Positions 17,934 through 26,958 of a DNA stretch of 64,000 nt are shown piece by piece. The stretch comes from Pseudodesulfovibrio sp. (GTDB lineage: Bacteria > Desulfobacterota > Desulfovibrionia > Desulfovibrionales > Desulfovibrionaceae), in assembly GCA_016342345.1 (NCBI GenBank), contig JAEINO010000008.1, forward strand, positions 21,493 through 85,492. Reading direction: 5' to 3'. Within the stretch, counting starts at the first letter, position 1, and every line of letters starts with the position of its first letter. The position numbers were made by a program, and so were the translations under genes. The notes below the pieces were generated by a model. It saw nothing but the letters and a program-made list of their open reading frames with translations, made no database searches and was not told the origin of the DNA.

Positions 17934-18929
17934 CTACTTTTGATTGTTGGCAGAGAATATGCGAATTTTTGGATCATATACGTCAAGGGCGGCAAGGCAG
18001 CCGTTGTCCCCGATGCGTGGAGAAAGGCTGTGTATACTGACGCCGTGGGCAGTATTGTCCGAGAGAATAACAGAAGATAAAGGTTCGCCATTCTTGTTGC
18101 ATGTGATCAGACCGTTCGGGGTTCCGAAAATCAGATTCTCTCCGTTTGAACAGGCTCCTCTGCTTTCATGGGAATAGACAGTTCTTGTGGTTTCCCGGAA
18201 TCCTGAGGTTTCAAAAGACTCAAGCAGGGGAAACCAGTGATCCGTCAGGCATAGTTTGCCCGCGTGCTCGATAAACTGCCGGGGCCACAGCAATACGTCC
18301 ATGCGGTGTTTTTCAGCGGGTTTTTCAGGGGCATTCAGATCAACGGAATACACATTGCGGCGCAGTGCATGTCTATCCTGCATGATGAAATAGAGCCGCT
18401 TTCCATGTTGGGCGAAATGCATCATGTGAAGGGCTTCATCCCGGTCTGGCAGACTCTTTTCGAGATTTAGCTTGGTTGTTGTCGTCAATTCCTGGTTGAC
18501 GTGGGCTATTTCTCTTCCTGCATCAGAGGCAATCCAGATGCCTGTCTTGTCTGGCCACAGACGGGCTGCGCACAGCTTATCGCTCTGGATAATCTGAAGT
18601 TGTCTTTTGTTTTTGAAAAATCTGACAATGGGAAGATTGTGTTCCGTTACGACCACCACATCTGTTCCCGGCATCCAGGCGATATTGACTGGAGCGTTGA
18701 GTTTGTCCTGTCCATACACGGCAACCTGGATCCAGGAAGGTGCATCGGGCTGAGTGGGGGGTAACTGGTATTTCTTTCCCAGGGAATGGAGATGCCGGAC
18801 CATTGCGTTCCATATGTCGCTTCCTATGAACCGGGATCTGGCTTCTTCATCGGGCAACGCGCGTACCAGTGATTCATATGTATCAAGACAAAGGTTGATT
18901 TCTTTTCGTATGGTGTGAGCCGACGTCAT
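17934..18929 (-). CDS. Hypothetical protein, probable beta-propeller
   Basis: 331 residues. After about 80 residues of helical N-terminus, the rest is made of short beta-rich segments with repeated patterns (for example IAWMPGTDVVVVTEHN, LIFGTPNGLITCNKNG), suggesting a small NHL-like propeller. There is no signal peptide and no catalytic motif I recognise. Its ATG overlaps the stop of the upstream cytidylyltransferase-like gene (ATGA), so the two are probably co-translated and may act together. Confidence 0.65.
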   Translation of the reverse strand: MTSAHTIRKEINLCLDTYESLVRALPDEEARSRFIGSDIWNAMVRHLHSLGKKYQLPPTQPDAPSWIQVAVYGQDKLNAPVNIAWMPGTDVVVVTEHNLPIVRFFKNKRQLQIIQSDKLCAARLWPDKTGIWIASDAGREIAHVNQELTTTTKLNLEKSLPDRDEALHMMHFAQHGKRLYFIMQDRHALRRNVYSVDLNAPEKPAEKHRMDVLLWPRQFIEHAGKLCLTDHWFPLLESFETSGFRETTRTVYSHESRGACSNGENLIFGTPNGLITCNKNGEPLSSVILSDNTAHGVSIHSLSPRIGDNGCLAALDVYDPKIRIFSANNQK

Positions 18930-19885
18930 TGGGAAGCTCCTTCAATGCAGAGCTTCAACTGTAACATGTCGATTTCGTTGTCTACAAGCAGGGCCTCATG
19001 TGTAGATAGGCGAACTCCCTGCATGGGATGATTCGGAAGATGCTCATGTGTCTTGGTAAGGGTTTCAATCGTACCGATGGTTATGTGTTTTGTCAGGCAG
19101 AACACTTCGGGAAAAGCCTGCCTTCCCCAGATGGGTTCATCTTTGTCGTTCAGCATTTTCTTTGAGCCTTGCGCCCTTCGCCACATGCCGCAGACTGGTT
19201 CGAAGAATGCTTCGGAATCGTATTCTCCACCCGTACTTTCTTTTTTAATTACACAGTGAACCGAAGAGTTCTCTTCATAGGCTTCGGAAAAAGTGGTTCG
19301 TACCATGCCTTTCGAGATTTTTGCTTCGGTTCTGAAAACGCCTCGCGGAGTTGCGGCCAGTAATGTTGCAACACCATGCTGGCTTTTTTCATGATCTTCG
19401 ATCAGGCGTGTTTCGAAAATTCCGTCTGTTCCTGTTTGGTCAGTCATGTCAAGAGGGCGGATCGAGTCGATGTTGTAGAGCTTGCGGAATTGGCACGGGT
19501 GGTCGTCCGGTTCGACGCAGGAGTATATAACCGCGGTCTCATTTTTTTCAAGAAGGTCCAGAGCCCGGTTGATTGATTCTGAGGAGATAAGAGGCCCGGC
19601 ACCTGAGATGATCATGATGTGTTCGGCAGAGATACCGAGCTGGATGGCCGCAGAACGGATGATTGTCATTGCACCCATGCAGTCGGGAACGGACACTGAG
19701 GGAAGGTCCAGATCCGCATGGATTCGTGTGCTTTCGCTCGATGAAGCAATGAAATGGATGTTTTTCACCCTTGAGACATCTTTCAGAGTCCTGTGAATTC
19801 GCGGCAGGGCTTGATGGCAGTAATGCGAACTCCACGGCAGGTTTTCGCGGAATGCGTCTAATATTAATACGGATATGGGCATCAT
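18926..19885 (-). CDS. Divergent cytidylyltransferase-like protein
   Basis: About 319 residues from ATG 19885. The C-terminal half (YDSEAFFEPVCGMWRR, IWGRQAFPEVFCLTKHITIG) and the mid part (IMIISGAGPLISSESINRAL) resemble the CMP-sugar synthetase fold. However, the CTP-binding signature PARGGSK that opens true NeuA proteins is absent; the corresponding N-terminus reads VLILDAFREN. It may be a degenerate or re-purposed nucleotidyltransferase. It follows a true neuA by 13 bases and overlaps the propeller gene downstream. An ATG one codon later is equally possible. Confidence 0.6.
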   Translation of the reverse strand: MMPISVLILDAFRENLPWSSHYCHQALPRIHRTLKDVSRVKNIHFIASSSESTRIHADLDLPSVSVPDCMGAMTIIRSAAIQLGISAEHIMIISGAGPLISSESINRALDLLEKNETAVIYSCVEPDDHPCQFRKLYNIDSIRPLDMTDQTGTDGIFETRLIEDHEKSQHGVATLLAATPRGVFRTEAKISKGMVRTTFSEAYEENSSVHCVIKKESTGGEYDSEAFFEPVCGMWRRAQGSKKMLNDKDEPIWGRQAFPEVFCLTKHITIGTIETLTKTHEHLPNHPMQGVRLSTHEALLVDNEIDMLQLKLCIEGASQ

Positions 19886-19898
19886 TTTTTGGTTTGCC

Positions 19899-20585
19899 TC
19901 AGGCTGCATATTTAAACACATTCAGACCATTTCGAATAATCTCTTCGGCAAGAGCAAGGTCGTTGAAAGTGTCGATATCTATCCATTCGAGAGGTTCTTT
20001 TAGAACGTGGAAAAAGGGACGGTCATTGACGCCGGGATTTTTTCCCGTGAAGTACCCGTAGGGCCGGTACCAGCGACTCTCGTTGGCATCAACCTGAATA
20101 GATGGAACAATTGGACTCAGATTTCCGTCAGCGTCGCATCGCACGAAGGCGTCAGAGCTGGTAACGATTTCCCGGACAGTGAGGACAGGGCTGTATCCTT
20201 CCCGTCCCTTGTTTACTAAATGAGCCAGAAGTGCCGGGGTTCTGAACGGGTGAGTCGGGTACAACGTGGTACAAAAGTCCGGGTGAAAACCTTCTTTTGC
20301 CAATTGGGAAAGGAGGTGGTTCTCGGCACCACTGACAGAGTCCTTGTCTCCCGCCAGTTCCACAGGGCGCAGGAAGGGGACTTCAGCCCCGTAGTGAATG
20401 GCAATTTCAGCCAGTTCCGCGTCTTCTGTGGAGACGATGATGCGGTCAAAGCATTTTGCTTCCTGTGCGAGTATGATGGAGTGGGCCACCAAAGGAATTC
20501 CCCCCAGAAGGCGGAGGTTTTTTCTGGGAATTCCCTTTGAGCATCCCCGAGCTGGGATGACAGCCAATGAATTGAAATTGCTCAT
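19899..20585 (-). CDS. neuA: Acylneuraminate cytidylyltransferase (second copy)
   Basis: 228 residues. The N-terminal signature AVIPARGCSKGIPRKNL, then IVSTEDAELAEIA and a C-terminal WIDIDT motif, identify a CMP-nonulosonate synthetase that uses CTP. The usual GGSK is GCSK here. It differs clearly from the neuA at 8074, so the locus has two activating enzymes and probably two products. It lies 3 bases after wecB in the minus operon that starts with the glycosyltransferase at 22924. Confidence 0.88.
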   Translation of the reverse strand: MSNFNSLAVIPARGCSKGIPRKNLRLLGGIPLVAHSIILAQEAKCFDRIIVSTEDAELAEIAIHYGAEVPFLRPVELAGDKDSVSGAENHLLSQLAKEGFHPDFCTTLYPTHPFRTPALLAHLVNKGREGYSPVLTVREIVTSSDAFVRCDADGNLSPIVPSIQVDANESRWYRPYGYFTGKNPGVNDRPFFHVLKEPLEWIDIDTFNDLALAEEIIRNGLNVFKYAA

Positions 20586-20588
20586 GCG

Positions 20589-21698
20589 TTACACCCTTCC
20601 AAGTGGGTTTTGAAAGCGATGATCCAGATCTGCGAGGATGCGATCTGCTGTATGTCCGTCCCAGTACGCGGGTGGACAGGGAGCCGGTCTTGCGGAATCC
20701 AGTTCGTCAAGAACAGCATTTTCAATTTCTTGAGCGCTCACCAACCGATTCGTTCCGGCCGTACAGGTGATTGGTCGTTCCGTGTTTGGCCTGACAGTCA
20801 GGCAGGGGATGCCGAGGACCGTGGTTTCTTCCTGCAATCCGCCGGAATCGGTTATGACAAGATGGGATTTGTGAACCAGTGAGAGAAAGTCGACGTACCC
20901 GAGCGGGGCGATCATGAAAATGTTCTGCATTGAGTCAAGGTTGTCCAGCAATCCCTGTTTCTGCAGTTGTTCGCGTGTTCTTGGATGCAGGGGCAGGATG
21001 ACGGCTATTTCCCTGGAGATGCGTTCAAGGGCTTTGACGATGGTGGAAAGGATCTTCGGGTCATCCACGTTTCCTGGGCGATGCAATGTGGCAAGAATAT
21101 ACCTGTCTTGTGGCAGGTCGAATTGCTTCCAGGTTTGGCGGCTTTCGATGACGGGCAGCAGTTTGTAGAGCGAGTCGATCATGCAGTTTCCAACTAGAGA
21201 AATTCGTTGGGGATCGGTTCCTTCCCGGACAAGGTTGTCAGAGGCGTCTTGGGAGGGAGTCCAGAGAATTGAGGACATGGAATCCGTGAGGATACGGTTT
21301 ATTTCCTCGGGCATGGACATGTCGCGGCTGCGAAGGCCTGCTTCCAGATGTGCCACGGGTATGTTCAATTTTGCAGATGCCAGCGCGCAGGCGAGAGTGG
21401 AATTGACATCACCAGGAACGACGACAAGGTCAGGTCTGTTGTCGAGAAGATAGCGTTCATATGCGACAAGAACTGCCGCAGTTTGTGTGGCATGGCTTCC
21501 TGATCCGGCTTCGAGGTTTATTGTCGGGGCAGGGAGTTTCAGGTCTTCGAAAAACTGTGTTGACATATGGTAATCATAATGCTGTCCGGTGTGAACGATA
21601 GTTGGTTCAAATTCGTGGTGGCGGGAAAAGGCATGCCAGAGAGGGGCTATTTTCATGAAGTTGGGCCTTGCGGCCACGACAAGATGTATGCGTCTCAT
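20589..21698 (-). CDS. wecB: UDP-N-acetylglucosamine 2-epimerase
   Basis: 369 residues. Motifs fit the non-hydrolysing WecB group: VVAARPNFMKIAPL at the N-terminus, HTGQHYDYHMS, VPGDVNSTLA near residue 93, HLEAGLRS near 117 and TDSGGLQEET near 285. The enzyme interconverts UDP-GlcNAc and UDP-ManNAc; hydrolysing relatives (NeuC, LegG) release free ManNAc-type sugars for NeuB, and a hydrolysing role cannot be excluded. ATG 21698 overlaps the glycosyltransferase stop (ATGA). A longer frame from 21758 lies inside the upstream gene and is rejected. Confidence 0.87.
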   Translation of the reverse strand: MRRIHLVVAARPNFMKIAPLWHAFSRHHEFEPTIVHTGQHYDYHMSTQFFEDLKLPAPTINLEAGSGSHATQTAAVLVAYERYLLDNRPDLVVVPGDVNSTLACALASAKLNIPVAHLEAGLRSRDMSMPEEINRILTDSMSSILWTPSQDASDNLVREGTDPQRISLVGNCMIDSLYKLLPVIESRQTWKQFDLPQDRYILATLHRPGNVDDPKILSTIVKALERISREIAVILPLHPRTREQLQKQGLLDNLDSMQNIFMIAPLGYVDFLSLVHKSHLVITDSGGLQEETTVLGIPCLTVRPNTERPITCTAGTNRLVSAQEIENAVLDELDSARPAPCPPAYWDGHTADRILADLDHRFQNPLGRV

Positions 21699-22924
21699 GA
21701 TGCTTGCCCGTCCAGTTCTTTGTACAAGGTCACAAGCCGGTTTGCATCGTGCTTCCATGCAAGGGGGCCAAGTGCAGCTTTGTAGCCGTTTTCGGCTTTG
21801 CTGTGTGCCAGTTCTTCGTTGGCATGAATGAATGCGAGTTGATTAGAGAAATCAGCAGGATCATTGGCTCGGAACACGAATCCGCTATCCGTTTCTTCGA
21901 CAATGCGCTTGAGAGGGCGGCAATCACTTACGAGTATCGGCTTTTTGCATACCATGTACTGGAACAGCTTGTGTGGTACTGTGGTGTGCGTGTGTTCGAA
22001 GTCATTGTGTGGAACAAGGCATACGCGACTCGCGTGAATATAGCTGTTAACCTTGTCGAACGGCTGCCAGAGAATTATCTCGACAATGTCGGAAATTCCC
22101 AGAAGTTCTGCCCGGTCTCGCAGCATTTTGGCATTTTCTTCTCCGGCTCCCACAAAGGTCAGGGCAAAGTTGGGAATGCGTTTTGTTGCCAAGGCTGCCC
22201 CTTCCAGTGCTGTATCCCACCCACGGTGCGGACCTATGCCACCAATGTAGGAAACCATCCATTTGTCTTTGTATCGATCAAGAATTTCTTGCGAGGCGTT
22301 TTCCTGTGGGAAATTGAATGTTGTCTTGTCTTCCGTGTTTGAAACAAGAACGACCTTGTCAGGGGATATGCCATACTTTGCAAATCGTTCTGCGCCTTCC
22401 GGGACGACGACAATAACTCGCTCGCATTTGTGCAAGGCCTGTTTTTCATGCCATTGCCAAAGTGTATAGTTGAACAATATGGATGCCTTGAGGCGGCGAT
22501 ATGTGGATAGGTTGGAACGCCATGCACGTTTGGCCGCAGGCATGTTTTCGTGAAAATCGGCCACAACAGGCAGGCCCCTCGGCTGGGTACAGTCAAGAAC
22601 CAGCGGCAGGTAGGGGAAGTCATGAACATGCACGACATCCGGCTTGCACGTGTCGAGAAAATGCTCCACTACCGGCTTGATCCATGATTCGCGCAGACTG
22701 AAGTTGGCTTTGCGTCGTTGAAACCAGCTTGGCGGCGGAGACACATCGGCTCTGAGAATATTGATGCCTGGTTCGAAGGAATCGAATCCCGTGGTCGTTG
22801 TCGGGGTGGTTTTGGTGCACACAGTGACATTGTGTCCGGCAGCAGCCAAGACTCTTGCTTCTTTGGCGATACGGATATCGGGTGGAAATCCGTTGTTGCT
22901 GAGATGAATCATGGCAATGTGCAT
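21695..22924 (-). CDS. Glycosyltransferase family 4 (GT-B)
   Basis: 409 residues. The N-terminus MIHLSNNGFPPDIRIAKEA and the C-terminal nucleotide-sugar region (VPHNDFEHTHTTVPHKLFQY, then KPILVSDCRPL with the acidic residues of EX7E replaced or shifted) are typical of retaining GT4 enzymes. YIGGIGPHRG near residue 235 opens the donor-binding domain. It transfers an activated sugar during glycan assembly; the acceptor is unknown. First gene of the minus operon ending at 17934; overlaps wecB by ATGA. Confidence 0.87.
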   Translation of the reverse strand: MHIAMIHLSNNGFPPDIRIAKEARVLAAAGHNVTVCTKTTPTTTTGFDSFEPGINILRADVSPPPSWFQRRKANFSLRESWIKPVVEHFLDTCKPDVVHVHDFPYLPLVLDCTQPRGLPVVADFHENMPAAKRAWRSNLSTYRRLKASILFNYTLWQWHEKQALHKCERVIVVVPEGAERFAKYGISPDKVVLVSNTEDKTTFNFPQENASQEILDRYKDKWMVSYIGGIGPHRGWDTALEGAALATKRIPNFALTFVGAGEENAKMLRDRAELLGISDIVEIILWQPFDKVNSYIHASRVCLVPHNDFEHTHTTVPHKLFQYMVCKKPILVSDCRPLKRIVEETDSGFVFRANDPADFSNQLAFIHANEELAHSKAENGYKAALGPLAWKHDANRLVTLYKELDGQAS

Positions 22925-23349
22925 AACTACAAAATCCTGTTACGATCTTTTAGTAAGTTTGTGAACAATTTTCTGGGCTATTTGAGCCGCGTCAAAAAAA
23001 CAATTTTAGAGGGGCCCCTTTAACAGTTTGAAATCATAGCGCTAAGTCGGTTTTGTTCGTGAGGGTCCCCAACCTGATACTATGTATGAAAAGTTCGTGC
23101 CATTCATGCACAGTCCCGTGGCTGATGTAGTCATATCGGTGCTTTTGAAGATAATGTTTATAAGCTGAATGAAATGTTGTCGAATTGTAGAATGGGTCCA
23201 GAACGCGAAGGTCTTTTTTCCTTTTTATCCGGGTCAAGTTTACTTCTGTCTTTTTAGAAAAGTACACTCAACCCGGATGAACCGACTTTGTATCACCTTG
23301 AACCTGTCGCCACGCGAATGAATCGTTCCAGCCGGTAGCCTTCGGTGTG
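22925..23349. other. Intergenic region without a convincing gene
   Basis: About 425 bases separate the glycan locus from the ankyrin gene. Open frames here are short and lack ribosome sites. An 8-base inverted repeat, ATCCGGGT at 23227-23234 and ACCCGGAT at 23271-23278, could form a long-loop hairpin. The promoter of the minus glycan operon should lie just after 22924. Nothing else is recognised. Confidence 0.4.
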
Positions 23350-25266
23350 TTATCTGCTCTTTTTCAGCCTTATTTTGTTGTCGATTATCAGCATGCCATT
23401 CTCCAGTTTCCATTTCATGGAAGTTGGCGGAGCACCAACAAGGTTCCAGATCATTATGTCGCCGTTGAATGTGTACGTTCCCTTCTGGGCAGCGAGGACC
23501 GGATTCATGGAGCCTTTGGGAATGTTCTTCAGGACTTCCGGGGTTAACCTTGAGTTGAAATCGAAGTTGCCGTTCTTGTTGAGGACTACCGTGTACAGGG
23601 CTTGGGGCATTCCATCGTGAAAGCCTTTCCATGTTCCGATTAGGGCAGGGATAATGACGTTTTTAAGGACGATGGGGGCCGCAGGCTTGATGCCTTTGGA
23701 CTCAAGGAGCGAGGCGTTGCCCTTATTGCCGGAGCGTTTGGCGTAACTCATGACCGATTCGCCTGCGCCGTTTTTCAACTGGGCGTTGGCACCTTTGTCG
23801 AGCAGAAGTTTCAGAAGCTTTTTATTGCCGGTGCCTGCCGCCAGCATCAAGGCCGTTTCGCCCTTGTCGTTGACGACATCGAGATTTGCCCCTTTATCAA
23901 CCAGCAAGGCCCCTTTCTCATATGCGTTCGACTGGTCGGAGCACGTGGCGGCAGCCATGAGTGCGGTTCTTCCGTTTGAAGACTGAAAGTCGATGTTGCC
24001 CTTGTTTTTCACAAGGTATTTGATGATGGCGAGGTTGTCTTTGTGTTTGAAGGGGTCGGGATTCGAGGCGGCGTAGACCAGCGGAGTGACGAGGGAGTTG
24101 ACAGGCGACTTGACGTTGATCACAGCTCCTGAATCAACCAGGACCTCCACCATGTCCGCATGTGCATGAGTGACGGCTACAATAAGCGGGGTGGAACCGG
24201 ATTTATCGAAAATCTCAAGATTTGCCTTGTGCTTGATCAGGAACTTGGCGAAGTCGATCTGGTTCGCGCCGGCAGCGATGTGCAGTGGCGTGCCGCCAGT
24301 GGCCAGACTTTTGATGTCGATGCTGGCACCATTGTCCAGCAACAGCTTGCCCGCATTCACAAATCCGAATCGCGCGGCCAAGTACAGGGCGGAATAACCA
24401 CCATGGCTTGTTTTGATTTGTTGCAGGTCCAGCTTAGGCTTGAGTGTTATGAACTTTTCCAGAAATTTGAAAACCGTTTTTGCATCATCGCCGCCGAGGT
24501 AGGTGATGGCTGTCATAAGCGTTGTATGGCCGTAATTGTTCACCATGTTGATATTGGCACCATTGGCGACAAGGAAATCCAAGACATCGTACCTTTTGTG
24601 CAGAAACGTTCCGATAAGCATGGATTGGCCCGTGTCGTCTGGGTGGTTGATCTTTGCACCATGGCTGTGGAGAAGTTTCACTGCCTCAAGGTCTTCCGCT
24701 TCCACAACAAACCAGAGCGGCGTTTGGCCTGTCGTGGTCTGCGCATCGACTCTAATGCCTTTTCCCTGCGTGAGTAGTACCTTGATGGTTTCCGTGTGAT
24801 CCCTTTGTGCAGCCTTGATTAACGCGGTATTTCCTCGCGCCTCAGGAGTGCTACCCGTTCGGTCTCGTGCGTTCACTTTGGCACCCTTTTGCAGCAGAAT
24901 GGACACGATCTCAGCCTGTCCCATATGTGCGGCCAGGATGAGCGGTGTACGTTCCCACTCGCCAAAGGCGTCATAGTAGGTGCCCCGCTTGTTAACGTCC
25001 AATTCAGGAGATTGCAGGAGCAGTTTTATTATCGGCTGATTCTTTTCCCGTAAAGCCCAACACAACATGGTATCCCGGTCATACACGCCGTTCACATCGT
25101 CGCCACTTGCTATGGCGGATTGCGCTCGGGCGAGGTCGTCACGGTATATGGACATGAAGAGTTCAGATTTGCCGGTATCTTTGGCGAAAGCAGCGGGCTG
25201 AGGGAAAATCGCTCCGAATGTGAGAATAAAAGTGAGGGCTATTCCAAGAGCGCAAATCTTATTCAT
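23350..25266 (-). CDS. Exported ankyrin-repeat protein
   Basis: 638 residues from ATG 25266, which has GGAGA upstream and opens a clean signal peptide (MNKICALGIALTFILTFGAI, cleavage after an AFA motif near residue 30). The body, residues 35-540, is a run of about 14 ankyrin repeats with TPL and HxG patterns (NTALIKAAQRDH, GQTPLWFV, GGTPLHIAAGAN, GETALMLAAGTG). The last 95 residues form a separate beta-rich domain starting LIGTWKGFHDG. Ankyrin stacks bind proteins; in the periplasm the partner is unknown. Monocistronic. Confidence 0.88.
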   Translation of the reverse strand: MNKICALGIALTFILTFGAIFPQPAAFAKDTGKSELFMSIYRDDLARAQSAIASGDDVNGVYDRDTMLCWALREKNQPIIKLLLQSPELDVNKRGTYYDAFGEWERTPLILAAHMGQAEIVSILLQKGAKVNARDRTGSTPEARGNTALIKAAQRDHTETIKVLLTQGKGIRVDAQTTTGQTPLWFVVEAEDLEAVKLLHSHGAKINHPDDTGQSMLIGTFLHKRYDVLDFLVANGANINMVNNYGHTTLMTAITYLGGDDAKTVFKFLEKFITLKPKLDLQQIKTSHGGYSALYLAARFGFVNAGKLLLDNGASIDIKSLATGGTPLHIAAGANQIDFAKFLIKHKANLEIFDKSGSTPLIVAVTHAHADMVEVLVDSGAVINVKSPVNSLVTPLVYAASNPDPFKHKDNLAIIKYLVKNKGNIDFQSSNGRTALMAAATCSDQSNAYEKGALLVDKGANLDVVNDKGETALMLAAGTGNKKLLKLLLDKGANAQLKNGAGESVMSYAKRSGNKGNASLLESKGIKPAAPIVLKNVIIPALIGTWKGFHDGMPQALYTVVLNKNGNFDFNSRLTPEVLKNIPKGSMNPVLAAQKGTYTFNGDIMIWNLVGAPPTSMKWKLENGMLIIDNKIRLKKSR

Positions 25267-25610
25267 TTGGTGATTCTCCAGATTCGAAATGATGATTGTT
25301 TTCATGAAGTTCTTATTTGCCAAGTCAGAGTATGAACTTACAAGTTGCTACTCGAAATTGTTCTTTGTCCGGTTTTGTTAAGTATATGACAAAAGGGTGA
25401 ATAGCTATGATCTTGAGGCACGAAAGCATTGTGAACGAAAACGAACAAATAGAGCCGGTTCGAGTTTTTGCGCATTGCGGGGAAGTGCTCCTGGGTCAGC
25501 CTCACGAAGCAAAAAGCATACCCCCCCCTTGATGCAATTCTTCAATTTGGCTATGTTCGAAGTCTGTATAGGTCATCCGCCTGCTTCAACCTGGGGAAAA
25601 ACAAGGGCGT

Positions 25611-26621
25611 ATGGATATGAGTGATGCCAACAAATTTTCGATTCAGGTTTTGCGCACTTCATTGAAGCCGTTCGCAAAGCCGGACCTTGGCCGGGCCATA
25701 TGGCAAATTGTGGACACATTCCTGCCCTATTTCGGGCTTTGGGGATTGCTCATATATCTGCTGAAAAACGAAGCATCTTTTTTTCTGATCCTTCCGCTTT
25801 TCATTCTGGCTGCCCTGTTGCTGGTTCGTATTTTTATCATTCTTCACGATTGCGCGCATGGGGCGTTCTTCGCCTCGCGTCGAGCCAATGTGATTCTGGG
25901 CTATGTCTCAGGGTTCTTGACGTTTACCCCATTTACATACTGGCAGCGCAACCATTTGGTTCATCACGGCACTTATGCGAATCTGGATAAAAGAGGGGTG
26001 GGCGACCTGTGGACGGTGACCGTAAACGAATACCGCGAATTTTCTCCAACAAAGCGTCTTGCCTATCGTCTTTACCGCCACCCGTTCGTGTTTTTGGGAA
26101 TCGGGCCTGGGTATTCATTTCTGGTTACCCAGCGTTTTTTGCACAGATGGGAGGGGAAGCACGAGCGTTTCAGTGCCATGATTACCAACGTGGCTATCGT
26201 GACGATTGTCTTTCTGGTCAGTCTGGTAATCGGCTTCAAAACTTATCTGATGATTCAGCTTCCAGTCATGCTCATCGCCGGGGCGGTCGGGGTTTGGCTG
26301 TTCTATGTACAGCATCAATTCGAGGGTGTGTACTGGGCGCACCAGGATGAATGGGATCCTGTGAAGGCCGCCATTGACGGCAGCTCGTACTACAAGCTTC
26401 CCAAAGTCTTACAGTGGTTTACTGGGAGCATAGGTTTACACCATGTGCATCATGTTTTGCCGAGAATTCCGAATTACAGACTTCAGGAAAGCTATGACAC
26501 CACCCCGGAGATGCAGACGATCCCGCCGTTGACCCTCTTGAAAAGTCTGGGATCGCTCAAACTGAATCTGTGGGATGAGGAACAGCAAAAGCTTGTCAGC
26601 TTCAAGTCATTGAGGGGATAG
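25611..26621 (+). CDS. Fatty acid desaturase
   Basis: 336 residues. The three histidine boxes of membrane di-iron desaturases are present: HDCAHG near residue 81, HLVHHG near 116 and HHVHH near 278. Hydrophobic segments near 42-80, 95-105, 185-210 and 215-235 fit the four-helix membrane plan. It introduces a double bond into fatty acyl chains of membrane lipids, using oxygen and reduced ferredoxin or cytochrome, which is notable in a probable anaerobe. The start may be ATG 25611 or ATG 25617; AAGGG at 25603-25607 suits the latter better. Confidence 0.9.
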   Translation: MDMSDANKFSIQVLRTSLKPFAKPDLGRAIWQIVDTFLPYFGLWGLLIYLLKNEASFFLILPLFILAALLLVRIFIILHDCAHGAFFASRRANVILGYVSGFLTFTPFTYWQRNHLVHHGTYANLDKRGVGDLWTVTVNEYREFSPTKRLAYRLYRHPFVFLGIGPGYSFLVTQRFLHRWEGKHERFSAMITNVAIVTIVFLVSLVIGFKTYLMIQLPVMLIAGAVGVWLFYVQHQFEGVYWAHQDEWDPVKAAIDGSSYYKLPKVLQWFTGSIGLHHVHHVLPRIPNYRLQESYDTTPEMQTIPPLTLLKSLGSLKLNLWDEEQQKLVSFKSLRG

Positions 26622-26958
26622 GCTGCTCCTGCAGGGCGGGTTCTCTTTTCCCCTTTTGTCTTTTCCTGATACATCCGGTTCAGTCGTGACTTTCTAAAAA
26701 AGTCCAAAGCGCGTTTTGATCGGAAGAGCCTTTTCAGAGTGCGTGCAACAGGATGGGATTTTGTCGAGATAATCATTCAGGCAGCAATGTTATGGGGGAT
26801 CGAAGGCGTCCTCTGTCATCGAGTCTACAGGCAGCAAGGAGTGTGGTCAGGACAAAGTCTGGAATTTGCCGGATGCGCAAACAAAAAGGAGTCTGGAAAA
26901 CGGGTATAATACCGTTGTTTTCCAAACCCCTTCTGGTGATTTCGAGTTTTTTGCTGGA

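Noticed and set aside
23034..23267. 77-residue minus-strand ORF
   Set aside because: No ribosome site, no motif and low-complexity composition; treated as intergenic.
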